A stretch of 64,000 nucleotides of DNA from Plectosphaerella cucumerina (GCA_020746995.1 JAGPXD010000002.1:3162001-3226000); one strand, 5' to 3'; counted from the stretch's first letter, positions 32,634 to 44,222 are shown. A program made the numbers and translations. The notes: generated by a model not told the origin, from the letters alone.

Positions 32634-34673
32634 ATGTTCGGACCGCGAGCCAACTCCTCCCATGTACAACTTCTGGACAGGCGCAAGCGCCAGACCATTT
32701 CTTGCACCGAATGCCATAGGCGCAAGCAGAAAGTGAGTTTGCAGATGGGATTGATCAAACTTATCTGACGCACAACAGTGCGACCGGCAACAGCCCTGCT
32801 TTCACTGCACCCGACGGGGCAAATCCGTGGGTTTTCTCGTTCATCTGTTCATTAGATCACTCTGACACGCTCTAGGAAGTATGCTTTTATGAGCACGCCG
32901 CATACGAAGTTGTGTGGTACGAACCCATTCCGACTGAACTTGGAACGATCGAGGACACGCCAACACTGGACTCCCTTGCCGACGCCACGCCAGGTTCTGA
33001 GGCCAGCATCGACCAAGGAATGTTGAGACGGCTGGGATACTCTGGCAGCGGCAGCACGGGAACCCTACAAATCGCCTCTCGACTCGAAGAGTTAAACTGC
33101 GAATCGACGACCCTCGCCCGAGGCCGGGTAGATGACGACGCAGCGAGCCAGTACATCGGTCTCATCAGAGAACTCCCATCCCGGAAACATGTTGATATTC
33201 TAGTGCGGTCGTTCTTCGCCAACGTCGCATGGCAATACGATGTTGTCGATGAAGCAATGTTCCGAGACGAACTACATCTCTGGAGCCACGTCTCGTATCC
33301 AGCGCTGAAGCAGGGTCCTGACTATTTGCCCATTGGCACACGATACTTCCCAGCACTGCTCTTTCAAGTCCTCGCCCTTGCTCTGCTGTGCCAACCGGCC
33401 CAGTACGATGACGCCCTGGAGGACCTCAAATATGCTCCCGGCATAGACTTTCACGACCTGGCTGCGGATTACAGCACTGCTGGGCATCGGCTCATGTGTC
33501 TGCTTGGGAGCCGAACCATGCCGCTATCCAAGGTCCAAGCCGGCCTGCTGAAGGCGTGTTTCGAAAAAAGCATCGGCTCGGTCATTGAATCCTGGCATAC
33601 ACTTGGAAGCACCATCCGAGATGCTCAGGAGATTGGTCTGCACTTGACCGAGCCGAACGATGCCAACAAACTCGCTCGAGATGAACTCCAACCACGAGAG
33701 GTGGAAACGAGAAAGAAGCTCTGGCTGGTTCTGCATCTCTGGGACGCGCATATGGCCGTTGTTCTCGGAAGACCCATGGCTACGCAATTGGATCCACGAA
33801 TCATGAGTTGGACAAGTCCACTGACAGGCTCCCCTGTCGCAAACCCAGCACGGCGTGACGTTGTCTCCGTTTGACTTCATCCTCTGCGGCTACCATGCTG
33901 CTTACAAGTACCTTGGGGACATTCATGCCCTCGAGAGTACTGGGAAGAATGCTCAAGAGGCGGTCAAGAAGATACACGACGCAGTTACTGGCAACATCTC
34001 CAGGCTTCCGGCATGGGTTACCTCCACAACTCCCAGTCTTGAGTACAAGCATCAGTGGCTCCCAGCCGCTCGCGAGACACTTCTCACTGAGGTCTACTTT
34101 GTCCTCCTCGCGTTACATCGCCCTTTCATATCGTCCTTCCCCACAAGTCGTGTGGAAGCCCTCAAGGCCGCCTTGAAGATGCTTGAATCGCAGAACAGAC
34201 TCTTTTCCCAGGCGAAACCTCAAATTTACACGAACTTCACGCTCGTTTTTGGCACATTCGATGCCATGGTGGTGATAGCAGCGACATACCTCGAGTTCCC
34301 GGACGACAATCAGAATCTTCTCTCAGCGTCGACGAAATCCATGGAATGGGGATTGGCGCGGTTGGATGCGATGAGGTCTCGAAACACCATGGCAGGTCTA
34401 GCTTACGATGTTGTACAGGGGCAGTATCTGAAGCTTTTGAGGCGCACCTCCATCCCAGTGCCACCAGCCCCTGACATCGACGGATCGGAGGATCCTGACA
34501 AAGCCGCGCAGACATTGCACGATTACGGCAGACATGAAGTTCCTCAAACCTCGGGCACGACGGTGGTCACCCAACTGGATCTAGACTGCCCGTTGTGGCA
34601 AGAGCCAGTGTTTGATATCGCATCTCAGGGCCAGCCGGGAGTCTTTTGGCAACTAATGGATGACCTCACGTGA
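32634..34673 (+). CDS. Zn2Cys6 transcription factor, apparent frameshift
   Basis: DNA-binding regulator with a fungal-specific TF (Fungal_trans) domain. Exons 32634..32732, 32779..32826 and from 32876. The two introns split the zinc cluster, which is rebuilt as SCTECHRRKQKCDRQQPC followed by FHCTRRGKSEVC, giving six Cys in the normal spacing. The middle homology region follows (FARILV-type helix replaced here by HVDILVRSFFANVAW; KKLWLVLHLWDAHMAVVLGRPM). Between 33825 and 33874 the frame must change from that of GRPMATQLDPRIMSW to that of TLSPFDFILCGYHAAYKYLG. No GT-AG intron of sensible size does this, so a one-base indel (sequencing error or mutation) is likely. The rest of the protein is intact up to 34673. 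Confidence 0.78.
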
Positions 34674-35030
34674 GGAATAGATTTTCTGGGGAGTGTAGTG
34701 GCCATTTGGACGGTGAGTTATCAAGATTGCGCGCCTAGAAGATATATTTTAAAATTTCTCTTGGATTCATAACAAACCTCCCTCGAATCAGTTGCGTGCC
34801 AAAATCAAACATCAACATCGCCTGAAGACGCGATCTTGCTCGACTTACAATACCAGGCACACATCTAAGTCACTTATACACGGATCTGGATGGATCTGAC
34901 ATACACTGCTCAAGGTTTTTGTGGTCAAAACTACGGAATTGAGGCAGATCTGGTCCTTGCAAGTAGAAGTGTAAGATACAACGCGGCCGTTGTGGATATT
35001 CATCCACTGCCGCATGATTGGTGGTCCGAT
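34674..35030. other. intergenic, convergent 3' ends
   Basis: 357 bases between two convergent genes. Nothing is seen. Confidence 0.4.
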
Positions 35031-36995
35031 TTAGAACTTCTCATCGTGGGCTGCCACCTTTCCATCGCCTGGGATGACCGCCGCGACTTGCGTCTCCCCA
35101 TCTTCTGGCTTCGGCTTGTAAACCAGGCTGCTCTCCGGGTTAAGTCCCATGAGGATTCGTGGGTTGTCAAAGAACAGTTGGTCCACCTGCTCCAAAGTCC
35201 GGCCCGAGGTTTCAACCCCAAAGAGGTAAGCGATTGGGACAAAGAGGGAGCAGACAATTGCCCAGATCCAAAAGAAGTTGCCACCAATGTTAGAAAAGCC
35301 GATTGGCGTCACGAGGACCACAACGAAGTTGCTGATCTGTTTTGGATCAGCTGAATGCAAGCCGGAATGAAGTTTGTCAAGTTGGAAACATACCCAATGA
35401 CTGATGACGCCCACAGCAGTCGCCTTATTGCGCACCCTTAGCGGTTGGATTTCAGCCGAGTAAGACCACGACACGGGCAGGAAACCGAGCACATAACAGT
35501 CGAGGTAGAGGAACATGAAGGCGACCGCAGCAGCAGCATCGGCACTTCGCTGGACTTGGAGACCCCCACCAATGATGAATAGGCAAACAGCGCAACCAGC
35601 GGACGAGATGATGATGGAGACGCGACGGCCGAGACGGTCGATGAAGAAGTACGGCGGGATGGCCGAGAGGGCGCACTGCGTGAAGGCTACGCCGGCGAGT
35701 ATGGTTGCTACGAGTGGGCTGTACCCAAGGTACGTCTGGAGAATGTAACCGAGGTAGCTGAAGATGGAAGAGAGGAATGTGTCAGTGATGAAAGAATGTG
35801 ATCGAGCTCAGGGTTGAGTCTTACTAAGTCAACGTATTGATGCCGGACCACTGGTTGATCAGAAAAGGGCCCATGCCCAGAAGCACGCGGTGGAGGTTCC
35901 TGAACTTGGTATCGTTCCTGAAAACCTCTGTCCAGCTGGCCTCACCCGCCTTCTCTTCGATGCCGATGAATTTGAGAATCTCCCCAAGTTCAGCTTCGAC
36001 TTCGGGATCCTCATCGGCCTTGTCAAGAATCCGAGCAATGGTGTGGCGAGCCTCGTTGACTCTGCCGGCTTTGGCCAGCCATCTTGGGCTCTCGGGCAGC
36101 CAAATGCAAAGGATGAGGACTATGATAGAGAAGAGAATCTGACAGGCGACCTAGATGGAAAAGTAAGATTGACTGTCAAGAATTGGGCAAGGAACATACC
36201 GGAAAACGCCATTGCAATGAGCTCTGTGCGAACAAGGTAGCCAGGCAAAGCCAGCACGAGATAGCAATACCAGCGGGGATGAGAAATGATTGAACAACAA
36301 GAAGCGCTCCTCTGTTGCGGGCAGGGAGCGTCTCTGCCTGTAGGATTGGGACCGCAACGGTGCTGAGTCCGATCCCGGCACCGCCGATTATGCGAGCGAC
36401 AAACCTGGGGAAGGGTGAGCTTGGTCAGGGCTTCCTCATGTGAAGACTCACATCTGGGCATATGAGTACGATGAAGTCTGGATCACCGCACCGATAATGA
36501 CTTTGGAAATGTCAATCCTTGAGCACAGGAATTGAACTTGCTCTCGATACTTACCGATAACGTTCGCATAGATAATTGAGTTCTTGCGGCCAAGGCGCTC
36601 TCCGAAGAAAAAGGAAGCAGTGGCACCGAGGGCACATCCGATGTCGAAGATGGCAGTAACAAGCCCGCTCATGGTAGGAGATGCTAGAGAGCGTCAGTGT
36701 CTTGCAGACATGATTGACGAATGTGCACTCGAGATGCATACGGTTGCCGAGCATAGCCTGGAAGCGGCTCCCGCCTAGAATACCTCCGAACAGGCCTAGA
36801 GACTTTGATAAGCTACTAATATTTCAGCTCAATACTTCCAGGCCTCTCTGACCTTGATCATACTGTTTAGGTTCTTTGTGTTAGCACAGTTTTGAACGCG
36901 AGGAAGAGGGAACATACGCCGAATAGCAAAAAGTCAACACCACACGTCAACAGAATGAGAACCACAAGGGCGCGGCCACGGAGTTCGGCGGCCAT
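35031..36995 (-). CDS. MFS sugar transporter (hexose/lactose permease type)
   Basis: Proton-coupled sugar porter of the plasma membrane. Nine exons on the minus strand: 36918..36995, 36853..36862 (10 nt), 36742..36795, 36555..36683, 36452..36500, 36200..36404, 35825..36150, 35394..35757, 35031..35336; all phases agree and give 506 residues. Sugar-porter signatures: CGVDFLLFGYDQG in helix 1, FGERLGRKNSI, RIIGGAGIG, PESPRWLAKAG, QWSGINTLTYY and DRLGRRVSI, ending with a GVETSGRTLEQVDQLF tail. About 12 helices. The start MAAELRGRALVV is immediately followed by helix 1. It lies next to the hydrolase/regulator pair and may be controlled by it. Confidence 0.88.
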
Positions 36996-38131
36996 GTTTG
37001 GAGAGCGGCGAGGTGGATCCCAAGCTACCTATGTATGGGCAGTGATGAGCTCAAGCTTGCTTCCAGAGGAATCTCCAGGCATCGCGGTAAGGCATGTTGC
37101 ATGACGGACTACCGATCATATTTATACGCCGTGGCAATGACGACCTCGCAACGGCGAAAGGCGCTCTTCTGACTAACACAAATGGCGTCAGAGGCGCACC
37201 GAATCACGTAGTCCCAAGACCCTGGATTGCAGTCACTGCAAGTCCTGCAGGGCAGCACATTGCAGCCAGATAAGGAGTTGTATTTCAAGCCCAATCGGGG
37301 TTTTGGTCGACTTTACGCTTCGGGAGCCGGTCGAGTCTAGAGGGATCCATGATGGGGCCGGTCACGGAGACAGTATCGAGCCACAATATGCCACTTCGAG
37401 GTTCGCCGAGAGACGCAAGATTTGCTATGATGACGCAAGATGCTCGGAATCCTCGAAGGGTGGGACTTTGGTGTCTCGGTCCACCGCGGGGCCGTCAACT
37501 GTCCCACACATACTCACACCACGTGGGACCGGAGAAGTTGAAGGTGCCCTACGATTAGAAATTTGCCGTCAAGCGAAGGCGGCGAAAGAGGTGACCGGCG
37601 AGTAATGTAACGCTTGGCAAGGTGAAGCCTCACGTGCTAGGTCCCACAAAGATGGAAGTCCAAAATGCCGACTGCTGTCAAAGATGGGATGCCAGTGACG
37701 GTGTTGCTCTTGGCAGGGTGGCTTATGAGAGCCTTGATCACTGAAAAGGTTAAGATATCAGTAAGATGGATTCCATACAGTGAAGAGCTCCGCATTCCCG
37801 TCTGGTTGTCAACCTGAAGAGAAACAACGGGTCCGATGCACTGTATTGGCATAAAAAATGGCGCCTCTTCTCCTTCCCTCTTAGGTTTGATGGTCAACAT
37901 ACCTAGAAACTGAAGGTGCCTAACAGTTAGGTACACAGAGATAACTTCACTCTGGGCGGGACGTGGGACAGCCCAGATACGCCTGGATAATAGGGCTGGG
38001 TCTTTTAGCCATTGAGAAAGACACGGCAGCTCGGGCAGCTAACGCCGCGGGCTGCTCTGGAGGAGTTTTGACAGACACACATGAGGCGTTAAGTGGCGCT
38101 TCACTCACACGCCGCAGATTAGGCATTCACT
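36996..38131. other. intergenic
   Basis: 1.1 kb upstream of the transporter; presumably its promoter. Only short frames without support. Confidence 0.45.
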
Positions 38132-38791
38132 ATGGGACCGCCACCTCATCAATTGACCGCAGCTATAAAGAGTGCTGCCCTTCGAGCGGGGTTTGCAGTT
38201 TCAGAAGATTTGGCCCATCAAAACAGACGTCTTCGAGGAACACCATACGTCCAAGCCAACTACCCCGTCAAGAACCACACGCCATGGCCTCTTTTGCTGA
38301 CATTACGGAGTCAATCCTTGACTTTTTTCATGAGTTTCATGACCGAAAAACTGGTTTATAAACTCCAAGGTATCGTCCAGAATTTTTTTAGCCTCGGCTT
38401 GAAGATATGCTTCGGAGCCCTCGTGACGGCCTCTTCCACCATGCACAATTTCGGGTCACTGGCTCAACTCATCGCTACTGCAGCCTGTGCAGTCATCACT
38501 CTGACGGTGGGCGCCGCCATCTGCCACATCTCGATTATATGCTTGATCAAAATGGGAGAACATCTCATCAAATTTTGGAAGGCGGCCCGAAAGCTCAGTG
38601 GCTGGATGCTCAGGACGGGCGGCACCCTGTTACTCTACGCCGCTCCGGTCCTGATCCTTAGCTATCTTTGGAACCCAAAGCAGCCCCGTATATTCTGGAG
38701 CTTACTGATGGCATGCTTTGAGATCGCGGAGGAGGTGGAAAATGCCACATGGCCAAACTTTCAGGATCCTGCTATGGCAGACTTGAGCTAG
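38132..38791 (+). CDS. doubtful small membrane protein, possibly frameshifted
   Basis: An open frame of 219 codons whose middle (about residues 78-150) holds two hydrophobic segments (LIATAACAVITLTVGAAI and a second near LLLYAAPVLILSYLW). In a different frame, the ATG at 38284 in good context (CACGCCATGG) opens MASFADITESILDFFHEFHD, which resembles the start of small fungal membrane proteins whose continuation looks like the hydrophobic part of this frame (VYKLQGIVQNFFSLGLK). The two pieces overlap around 38340-38358, so the locus may be a frameshifted or decaying gene. Real start, product and function are unknown. Confidence 0.35.
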   Translation: MGPPPHQLTAAIKSAALRAGFAVSEDLAHQNRRLRGTPYVQANYPVKNHTPWPLLLTLRSQSLTFFMSFMTEKLVYKLQGIVQNFFSLGLKICFGALVTASSTMHNFGSLAQLIATAACAVITLTVGAAICHISIICLIKMGEHLIKFWKAARKLSGWMLRTGGTLLLYAAPVLILSYLWNPKQPRIFWSLLMACFEIAEEVENATWPNFQDPAMADLS

Positions 38792-39501
38792 GGAATTGGC
38801 ATCCCTTTATCGAGACAACACTCACCCAAACATGGGAGCCAGCGACAATCACGAACTATCGACGGCGTTGTCCTCGCTAAAATACATCTGCGGAAGCCAA
38901 CCACCATCAGAACAAGCTGCACTGAAGCCCAGAGCGGGTATCAGGGGACGTCAATGAAACTCTGGGGAGGGTGGACATCATGGAAAAGCCAGACCGGAAG
39001 ATGCGCAGTATGCCTGCTCGACAACACTTGAGAATTCTATAAAAGCCTTCCATCTACCTACGAGTAGCTAGGTGAATGGAACCATTTCATACCTCTTGCC
39101 TGCTGGGTGCATGTTAGGGCGCTTCCGCCTGTGTGACCTCGTCCGATGCCGACGATCACGGAGGTGCCTAATACGGACGCTGTAACGTCACATCCAGCTT
39201 CGAGCCAAGCACACCGCCGACTCCATGAAAGCCTTCCACATCGCAGCCTGCAAACAATCTGGCAAGCGGAAGATTGTCAACTCCGCCCTTGCGGATGTAG
39301 ATCTGTCAACCTGAAGGCCAAGACTGCCCCTTTTCGTGGATTCAGGGGGCATTGGCGGGCTGACTCATCAGCACCCGTTCAAAACAGCAAGTCCGCCCCG
39401 ACGATGCAGGTTGAACCCAGCATCAACAGCCCCGGACTCTGGCTCCTATATATTGAGGGACCTGCCCTCTCGTACCTTTGCTCCCCATCAAGTACCTCAC
39501 T
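38792..39501. other. intergenic
   Basis: 710 bases with no gene that I can support; should include the promoter of the DUF218 gene. Confidence 0.45.
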
Positions 39502-40167
39502 ATGGGCGAGCAAGCCTCCATGCCGGACGCGGTCTACCGTGACGCCGAGACCGTCTACAACTACCACCGTATGGGCATGCCCCTCCTCCCCGCCTCGGCC
39601 ATCTTCTGCCTCTGCAGCCTCGACGTCCGCGTCGCCACCCGCGCCGCCCAGCTCTTCCTCGATGGCTTCGCCCCCCTGCTCATCTTCTCCGGCAACACGG
39701 GCGCCCTGACCGCCGGTCTCTTCTCCAAGCCCGAGGCCGAGGTCTTCGCCGACATCGCGCTCTCCATGGGCGTACCCGCCGACAAGATCCTCGTGGAGCC
39801 GACGGCAACAAACACGGGCGAGAATGTCCGATTCACGCACGCACTCTTGCGGCAGCGGGGCATCGAGATTGAAAGCTTCGTGCTGGTGCAGAAGCCGTAC
39901 ATGGAGAGGCGGACGTATGCGACGTTCCGGAAGCAATGGCCGGAGCCTGGGACTGAGTTCACCGTGACGAGCCCGGAAATGGGGTTTGAGGAGTACCCTG
40001 ATGTCGATAACCCGCGGGAGCTGGTGACGAGCATCATGGTGGGGGATCTCGTTCGCATCAAGGAGTATCCCGCGCGGGGGTTCCAGATTGAGCAGGAGAT
40101 TCCAGACGAGGTCTGGGCGGCGGGCCAGCGGTTGATCGAGGCTGGGTATGGCAGACACCTGCCGTGA
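39502..40167 (+). CDS. DUF218 (YdcF-like) family protein
   Basis: A single exon of 221 residues covering one DUF218 domain. Landmarks are AIFCLCSLDVRVATRAAQLF, the LIFSGNTG strand-loop, EAEVFADIALSMGVP, EPTATNTGENVRFT and a SFVLVQKPYMERRTYATFRKQWP block. In bacteria DUF218 members (YdcF, SanA, ElyC) are linked to envelope functions and can bind S-adenosylmethionine; in fungi the role is unknown. There is no signal peptide. The start ATGGGCGAG follows CACT, an acceptable context; the upstream in-frame extension is short. Confidence 0.85.
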   Translation: MGEQASMPDAVYRDAETVYNYHRMGMPLLPASAIFCLCSLDVRVATRAAQLFLDGFAPLLIFSGNTGALTAGLFSKPEAEVFADIALSMGVPADKILVEPTATNTGENVRFTHALLRQRGIEIESFVLVQKPYMERRTYATFRKQWPEPGTEFTVTSPEMGFEEYPDVDNPRELVTSIMVGDLVRIKEYPARGFQIEQEIPDEVWAAGQRLIEAGYGRHLP

Positions 40168-40624
40168 GGGTTGGGGGATGAAGAAAAATAGACATGCATT
40201 GCATTGAGCGGTTTAGTGTGTATCGGGTTTGCTGCGACGAGACTGCTGCGACGAGAACATCGGCATTCAACGTCTATCCAGCATTGCCGGGGGCTGTCGC
40301 TTCTCCAGGTGTAGATCAGACGAAGGCATCGGACGTACAGCTGATTGACATCAAGGAGTCAACAACAAGAAGGCAGTGTTGCATGAACCAAATGTGTATT
40401 GGTGAGCGTCGCTTGGTGACCCGTCTGAGCCCAGTCTATCTCAAATGAAAAGATGCCGCCACGCAGGGTCTATTGTGCCTCTGCATGGATCCCGATGTGG
40501 TATGTATGCCCGAACGCCAAACCGAAACACAGTGCTGTGGTGGTAGCTTCTCCGCACCAGGGTCGTCTGTTCGATCAACCCCAACTACCCCACGCAACTC
40601 CAAAAAAGAACAAAAAAGATGTGC
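40168..40624. other. intergenic, convergent 3' ends
   Basis: 457 bases between the stops of two convergent genes. Nothing is seen beyond likely 3' UTRs. Confidence 0.4.
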
Positions 40625-41343
40625 TTAGAAGACGACGGCCATGGCCATCAGGGATGCCAACAGGGCGGCGCCGACGCCGACATGCGCAGCGCCGCTGTCG
40701 TCGTTGTTGCCAGTACCGCCAGTGGTGGTGGCGGCGCCGGTCTCGATGGCGCCAGCGACAAGGCTGGACGCAGACGCAATCTCCTGGGAGGAGGGGTTGT
40801 TGTTGATGCGTTCGCAGATCTGGGGGGCAACACGGCCAGCCTCTGGAAATGACGGGTCAGCAATTGAGAGTATGTCATATGCTGGGGAGGTTTCTTACCA
40901 ATCGCTTGGTTCAGCGAGCAGCCGGACTGGCTACTGTTGGTGAGGCAGCCAGTGATGCTGGAAATCAGCTCTGTGGACTTGCCGCACAGGCAGGAGAAGT
41001 CCGTCGCAGCGCAGCCGATGTCAGAGGCAGCGGTGTTGAGGCAGCCGACTGCGCAGGTCGGGAGCTGTTCGACAAGGCTGGGGAGGCTGCCGGAGTCGGA
41101 TGTGCTGGAGCCGGTGGGAGTTGCAGCGCTCTGGGTCGCGGACGAGAGAAGACCCGAGGGAATGAGGGAGGCGATGTTGTCGGGCAGATCGGTCGGGATC
41201 TCGCTGGGGAGTGCCGTAGGAATCAGCTCGGCGATGTTGGAGGGCAGATCCTCCAGAGAGATGCCGTCGGGAAGAGCCGTGGGGATCTGGGCGGAGGCCA
41301 GAGCCACGAAGGCGGCGATGGACAGAGAGAAGGCGGAGCGCAT
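40625..41343 (-). CDS. GPI-anchored CFEM-domain surface protein
   Basis: Exons 40899..41343 and 40625..40842 (minus), 56-nt GTAAGA intron, 220 residues. Signal peptide 1-18 (ALASA). Residues 20-66 carry two degenerate copies of a hydrophobic Pro-rich unit (LEDLPSNIAELIPTAL and PTDLPDNIASLIPSGL). The CFEM domain has all eight Cys (97, 101, 111, 118, 120, 133, 142, 158) and Asp115 in TDFSCLC, the residue that binds haem iron in haem-scavenging CFEM proteins. A Ser/Thr/Gly-rich spacer and a C-terminal hydrophobic tail (AALLASLMAMAVVF) fit GPI anchoring. Roles in the family include haem/iron uptake, wall structure and host interaction. Confidence 0.9.
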
Positions 41344-43039
41344 CTTGAAGGTGAGATGTGTGGTTTGGTGTTGCTTGCGTGGGTCGAAGCTCGGGCGAAG
41401 TGATTCGGAAGTGCCGGAAGTGCAAACTGGCGATGCTTTGGTCGGTTGGTGGATTGAGAAAGATTCGTGAGCGAAAGTCGAAGAGAAAAGCGTTCGTGGA
41501 AAGGTGGTAAAGGTCGAGAGACGGAAGAAACGAGGGATGGAGGAACCAAATAAAGCAGAAAACCTGGATGATCGGAAAGGGCGAGGTTGTATAGCGGAAA
41601 CGAATGCAGGAATAAAGCAGGGACGGGAATATACACGCAACACGATCGCCGCTTCGCCCCTGCCTCCTTCCCAAGGGCTAAGCTTCCAGGGAGATTTGGC
41701 TCAGCAGTGACGTCCCTGGGGCTCCACCCGGTACCCGCCCTCGCCTTTTCGGATGGCATTCCAGGGCCCCTCATTCGCGGGCCTGTGCGGCCCTGCGGGT
41801 CGGCACCGCCTCAAACTGACGCGCGGCGGGGCGTTTGGCCACTGCACCACTGCGGTTGCCGTCCCGTTGTTTGCGCAAGCAGGGGACGCGGAGAGAGGAC
41901 GTGGGGTGTCCAAGACGACTTTATCCACTGAATACGGGCACCGCCCAGCGGACGCGCGCAGGCAGCCATCCGTCACCCACAGGCTCGCCCGAACCTATGG
42001 AGCCTCTGAAGCGATGCACGAGGATGGGACGGTTCGAGGTCCGGACCGATCTGCGAGGATCAGCAGCTGTGGAATTCCACGCAGCGGCCGGGCAGAACGT
42101 GAAACGAGACCAGCCGTCGGCATTGAAAGTCGCGTGGCTGTGGGCGAGCCGTTGCCAACACGAGCCGCTTCGCATAAGCTTGGTGGTCCTGGGGGCAGCG
42201 TACGTGTGCAGCCTGACTGACGTGTGCTGTCGTTTTGGAATAGCAACAACTCGCTGCAAAGACTGGGGCAGTGGCTGAGGCTGGTCAGTTTGACCAAAAG
42301 GAGAAAGGGAGCGGCTGAGAGAAGTTGTCCGGACTGGGCATCTCGTGTGCGGCTCGGTGCGACCAAGCAGTCGACACGAGGTGCCACTCGACCAGTCCTC
42401 TGTGTGCCAACGCTCAACGTCCGCCACAATCTTTTGGCTGGATTTGTCCATGGAGTCGCGGCCAGTTGATCGTGGCGACTGGCGGTTCCGGACGTCATGA
42501 TCCAAGAATAGTAAGGTAGCTTGCCAGCCAGCACACGCGTTCGCTGCCCGCTGCTCCATCCGGCCCGGAGCAAGTCGTTCGGTCTCGGGAGAGAAGGGGA
42601 GGCATTGATACTTCTACGGCGCATTGACCGGCAGTGTCCACCTCTTTCGCATCGCATTCGCGACTTCGCGGTCATCGTTCTTCCTGACAATTCTCAGCTT
42701 CAAGCTCCCAGGTCATCTACATAGCAGTTGGCACGTTGAGCTTTGGCACACACCGGGTCGAACAATGTCAGCGGGAGAGGCACGTCTGCCATCTGAATTG
42801 TCAGCCCGCTCCTGCTATTGTGGCTAAAATGTGTGGCTGGGAGCGGCTGAAGCGGCTGACTAACTGATCCGTGGAGGAGGTTCGGCAGTAACATCCGAGG
42901 TGAACTTGTGGACGCCCAGACGGTGTCCTGACGACTTCCGACCCTTATCACCCACGCCGAACGGCGCATGAGATGAGATAGGGGGGGCACAGTTGCTACA
43001 GAATGTCGTTCTGTGTTCTGTGAGGACAGTCTTATCATT
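41344..43039. other. intergenic, left border of the catabolic cluster
   Basis: 1.7 kb between the divergent CFEM and hydratase genes. Overlapping frames on both strands (for example 41921..42690) have no similarity that I recognise. A motif ACATCCGAGG lies at 42891..42900. Confidence 0.5.
42891..42900 (+). promoter_or_regulatory. cluster motif ACATCCGAGG
   Basis: Lies 140 bases upstream of the hydratase ATG. The same ten bases recur in other promoters of the cluster. Candidate site for the cluster Zn2Cys6 protein (CCGAGG half-site). Confidence 0.5.
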
Positions 43040-44222
43040 ATGCCCGGCAAATACTGCTTCAGCTATCTCCGATCCGCTCGGGTAGCACTGACAAGATGTG
43101 CGACCCCGCCGTACACTCAGGCCAATTCGTTCACCACGACATTCCTGGCCCGACAGGAGGTACTCTCTGCATCACAAGCTGCCGAGAAACTTGGAAGCGT
43201 CTTCGAAAGCAAGACAAGTATTCGAAAGCAAGTACTTGATGCCAATCAGCTCCAAAAGCTCTGCTTGACCCTCGGCCGGCGCGAGCTAGACGGCGTCGAC
43301 ATCTCCGAAACCCCTCCGAAGGTGGGAACGCCCGTGCCTCCTGGCTGGCATCTCGTCTACTTCACACCAAATGGCCTTGAATCGGATCTCGGCGCAGATG
43401 GGACTGATCGCACTTTCAACTCTCCCGCGCCCTTCACGCGGCGCATGTGGGCTGGCGGCCGGATGAGGTGGCAGGGAGCTCCGTTGCGGGTGGGCGATGA
43501 GGTCGAGGAGAGGACTAAGTTTGTTAATGCGACAGCGAAAACAAACAAAGCAGGTCGTGAGATGATTATTGTGGAAATCGAGAAGGAGTTTTGGGGTCCG
43601 AATGGGTTGAGTTTGGTGGATCAGAGGTTGGTACACGACACACGCTCCAGTTGCTTTCACTTGCTGACGCTGACTTTGTGCTAGATCTTGGGTCTTCCAG
43701 CCAGAGATGGTAGAAAAGCTTCCCGTGGCTGAGGCGAAAGCTGTTCCTGTGAGCCAAGAAGCTTCCGTTAGGAGGGACGAATTGGTCCATGGTAGGTGCC
43801 CGTTCACCGCCCTTCGCCAACAGCTGATATGGGCCCATGGGGTTGACAATCTACTTGCAGGACAACCACGGCGACACCTCCTATGGTCCCCCGTGGGGCT
43901 GTTTCGATTCTCGGCTTTGACTTTCAACGCCCATAAGATCCACTACAATCAAGATTGGACCAGGAATGTCGAAGGACACCCAGCCGAGGTGGTTCATGGG
44001 CCCTTGAACTTGATCAACATGCTGGATTACTGGCGAGACCATCATGGATCAATGCCTCGGGAAATCTCGTACCGAGCCATGTCTCCCATTTATGCGGGAC
44101 AATCATACCTTATCAGGACCGATAGAACCCAGGAGGCAGAAGGTGGGAGGGCGTACGATGTTGTGGTTGATAGGGATGGGGCGGTGTGTATGAAGGGCGA
44201 AATCGTTGGGAATCAGACTTGA
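43040..44222 (+). CDS. HTD2 / mesaconyl-C4-CoA hydratase-like hot-dog protein
   Basis: Hydratase/dehydratase acting on acyl thioesters. Exons 43040..43626, 43685..43791, 43861..44222 give 351 residues. The C-terminal MaoC-like part carries the active-site helix LFRFSALTFNAHKIHYNQDW and VVHGPLNLINML; the N-terminal hot-dog part has PPGWHLVYF and RRMWAGGRMRW. The Arg/Ser-rich N-terminus (SYLRSARVALTRCATPP) looks like a mitochondrial presequence. The family includes mitochondrial fatty-acid-synthase dehydratase HTD2 and mesaconyl-C4-CoA/itaconyl-CoA hydratases. The convergent CitE-like neighbour, 37 bases away, favours the hydratase reading. The second intron (69 nt) leaves the frame open if retained. 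Confidence 0.85.

Noticed and set aside
33816..33848. 33-nt GT-AG intron to explain the regulator frame change
   Set aside because: Too short for a fungal intron, and its length is a multiple of three so it would not change the frame.
41921..42690. overlapping minus-strand frames of 212-231 codons
   Set aside because: Compositionally like random GC-rich sequence; mutually exclusive frames and no similarity.
43040..44222. calling the hot-dog protein the mitochondrial FAS dehydratase Htd2
   Set aside because: Possible by family, but pairing with a CitE-like lyase and the rest of the cluster favours a dicarboxylyl-CoA hydratase; left open in the annotation.
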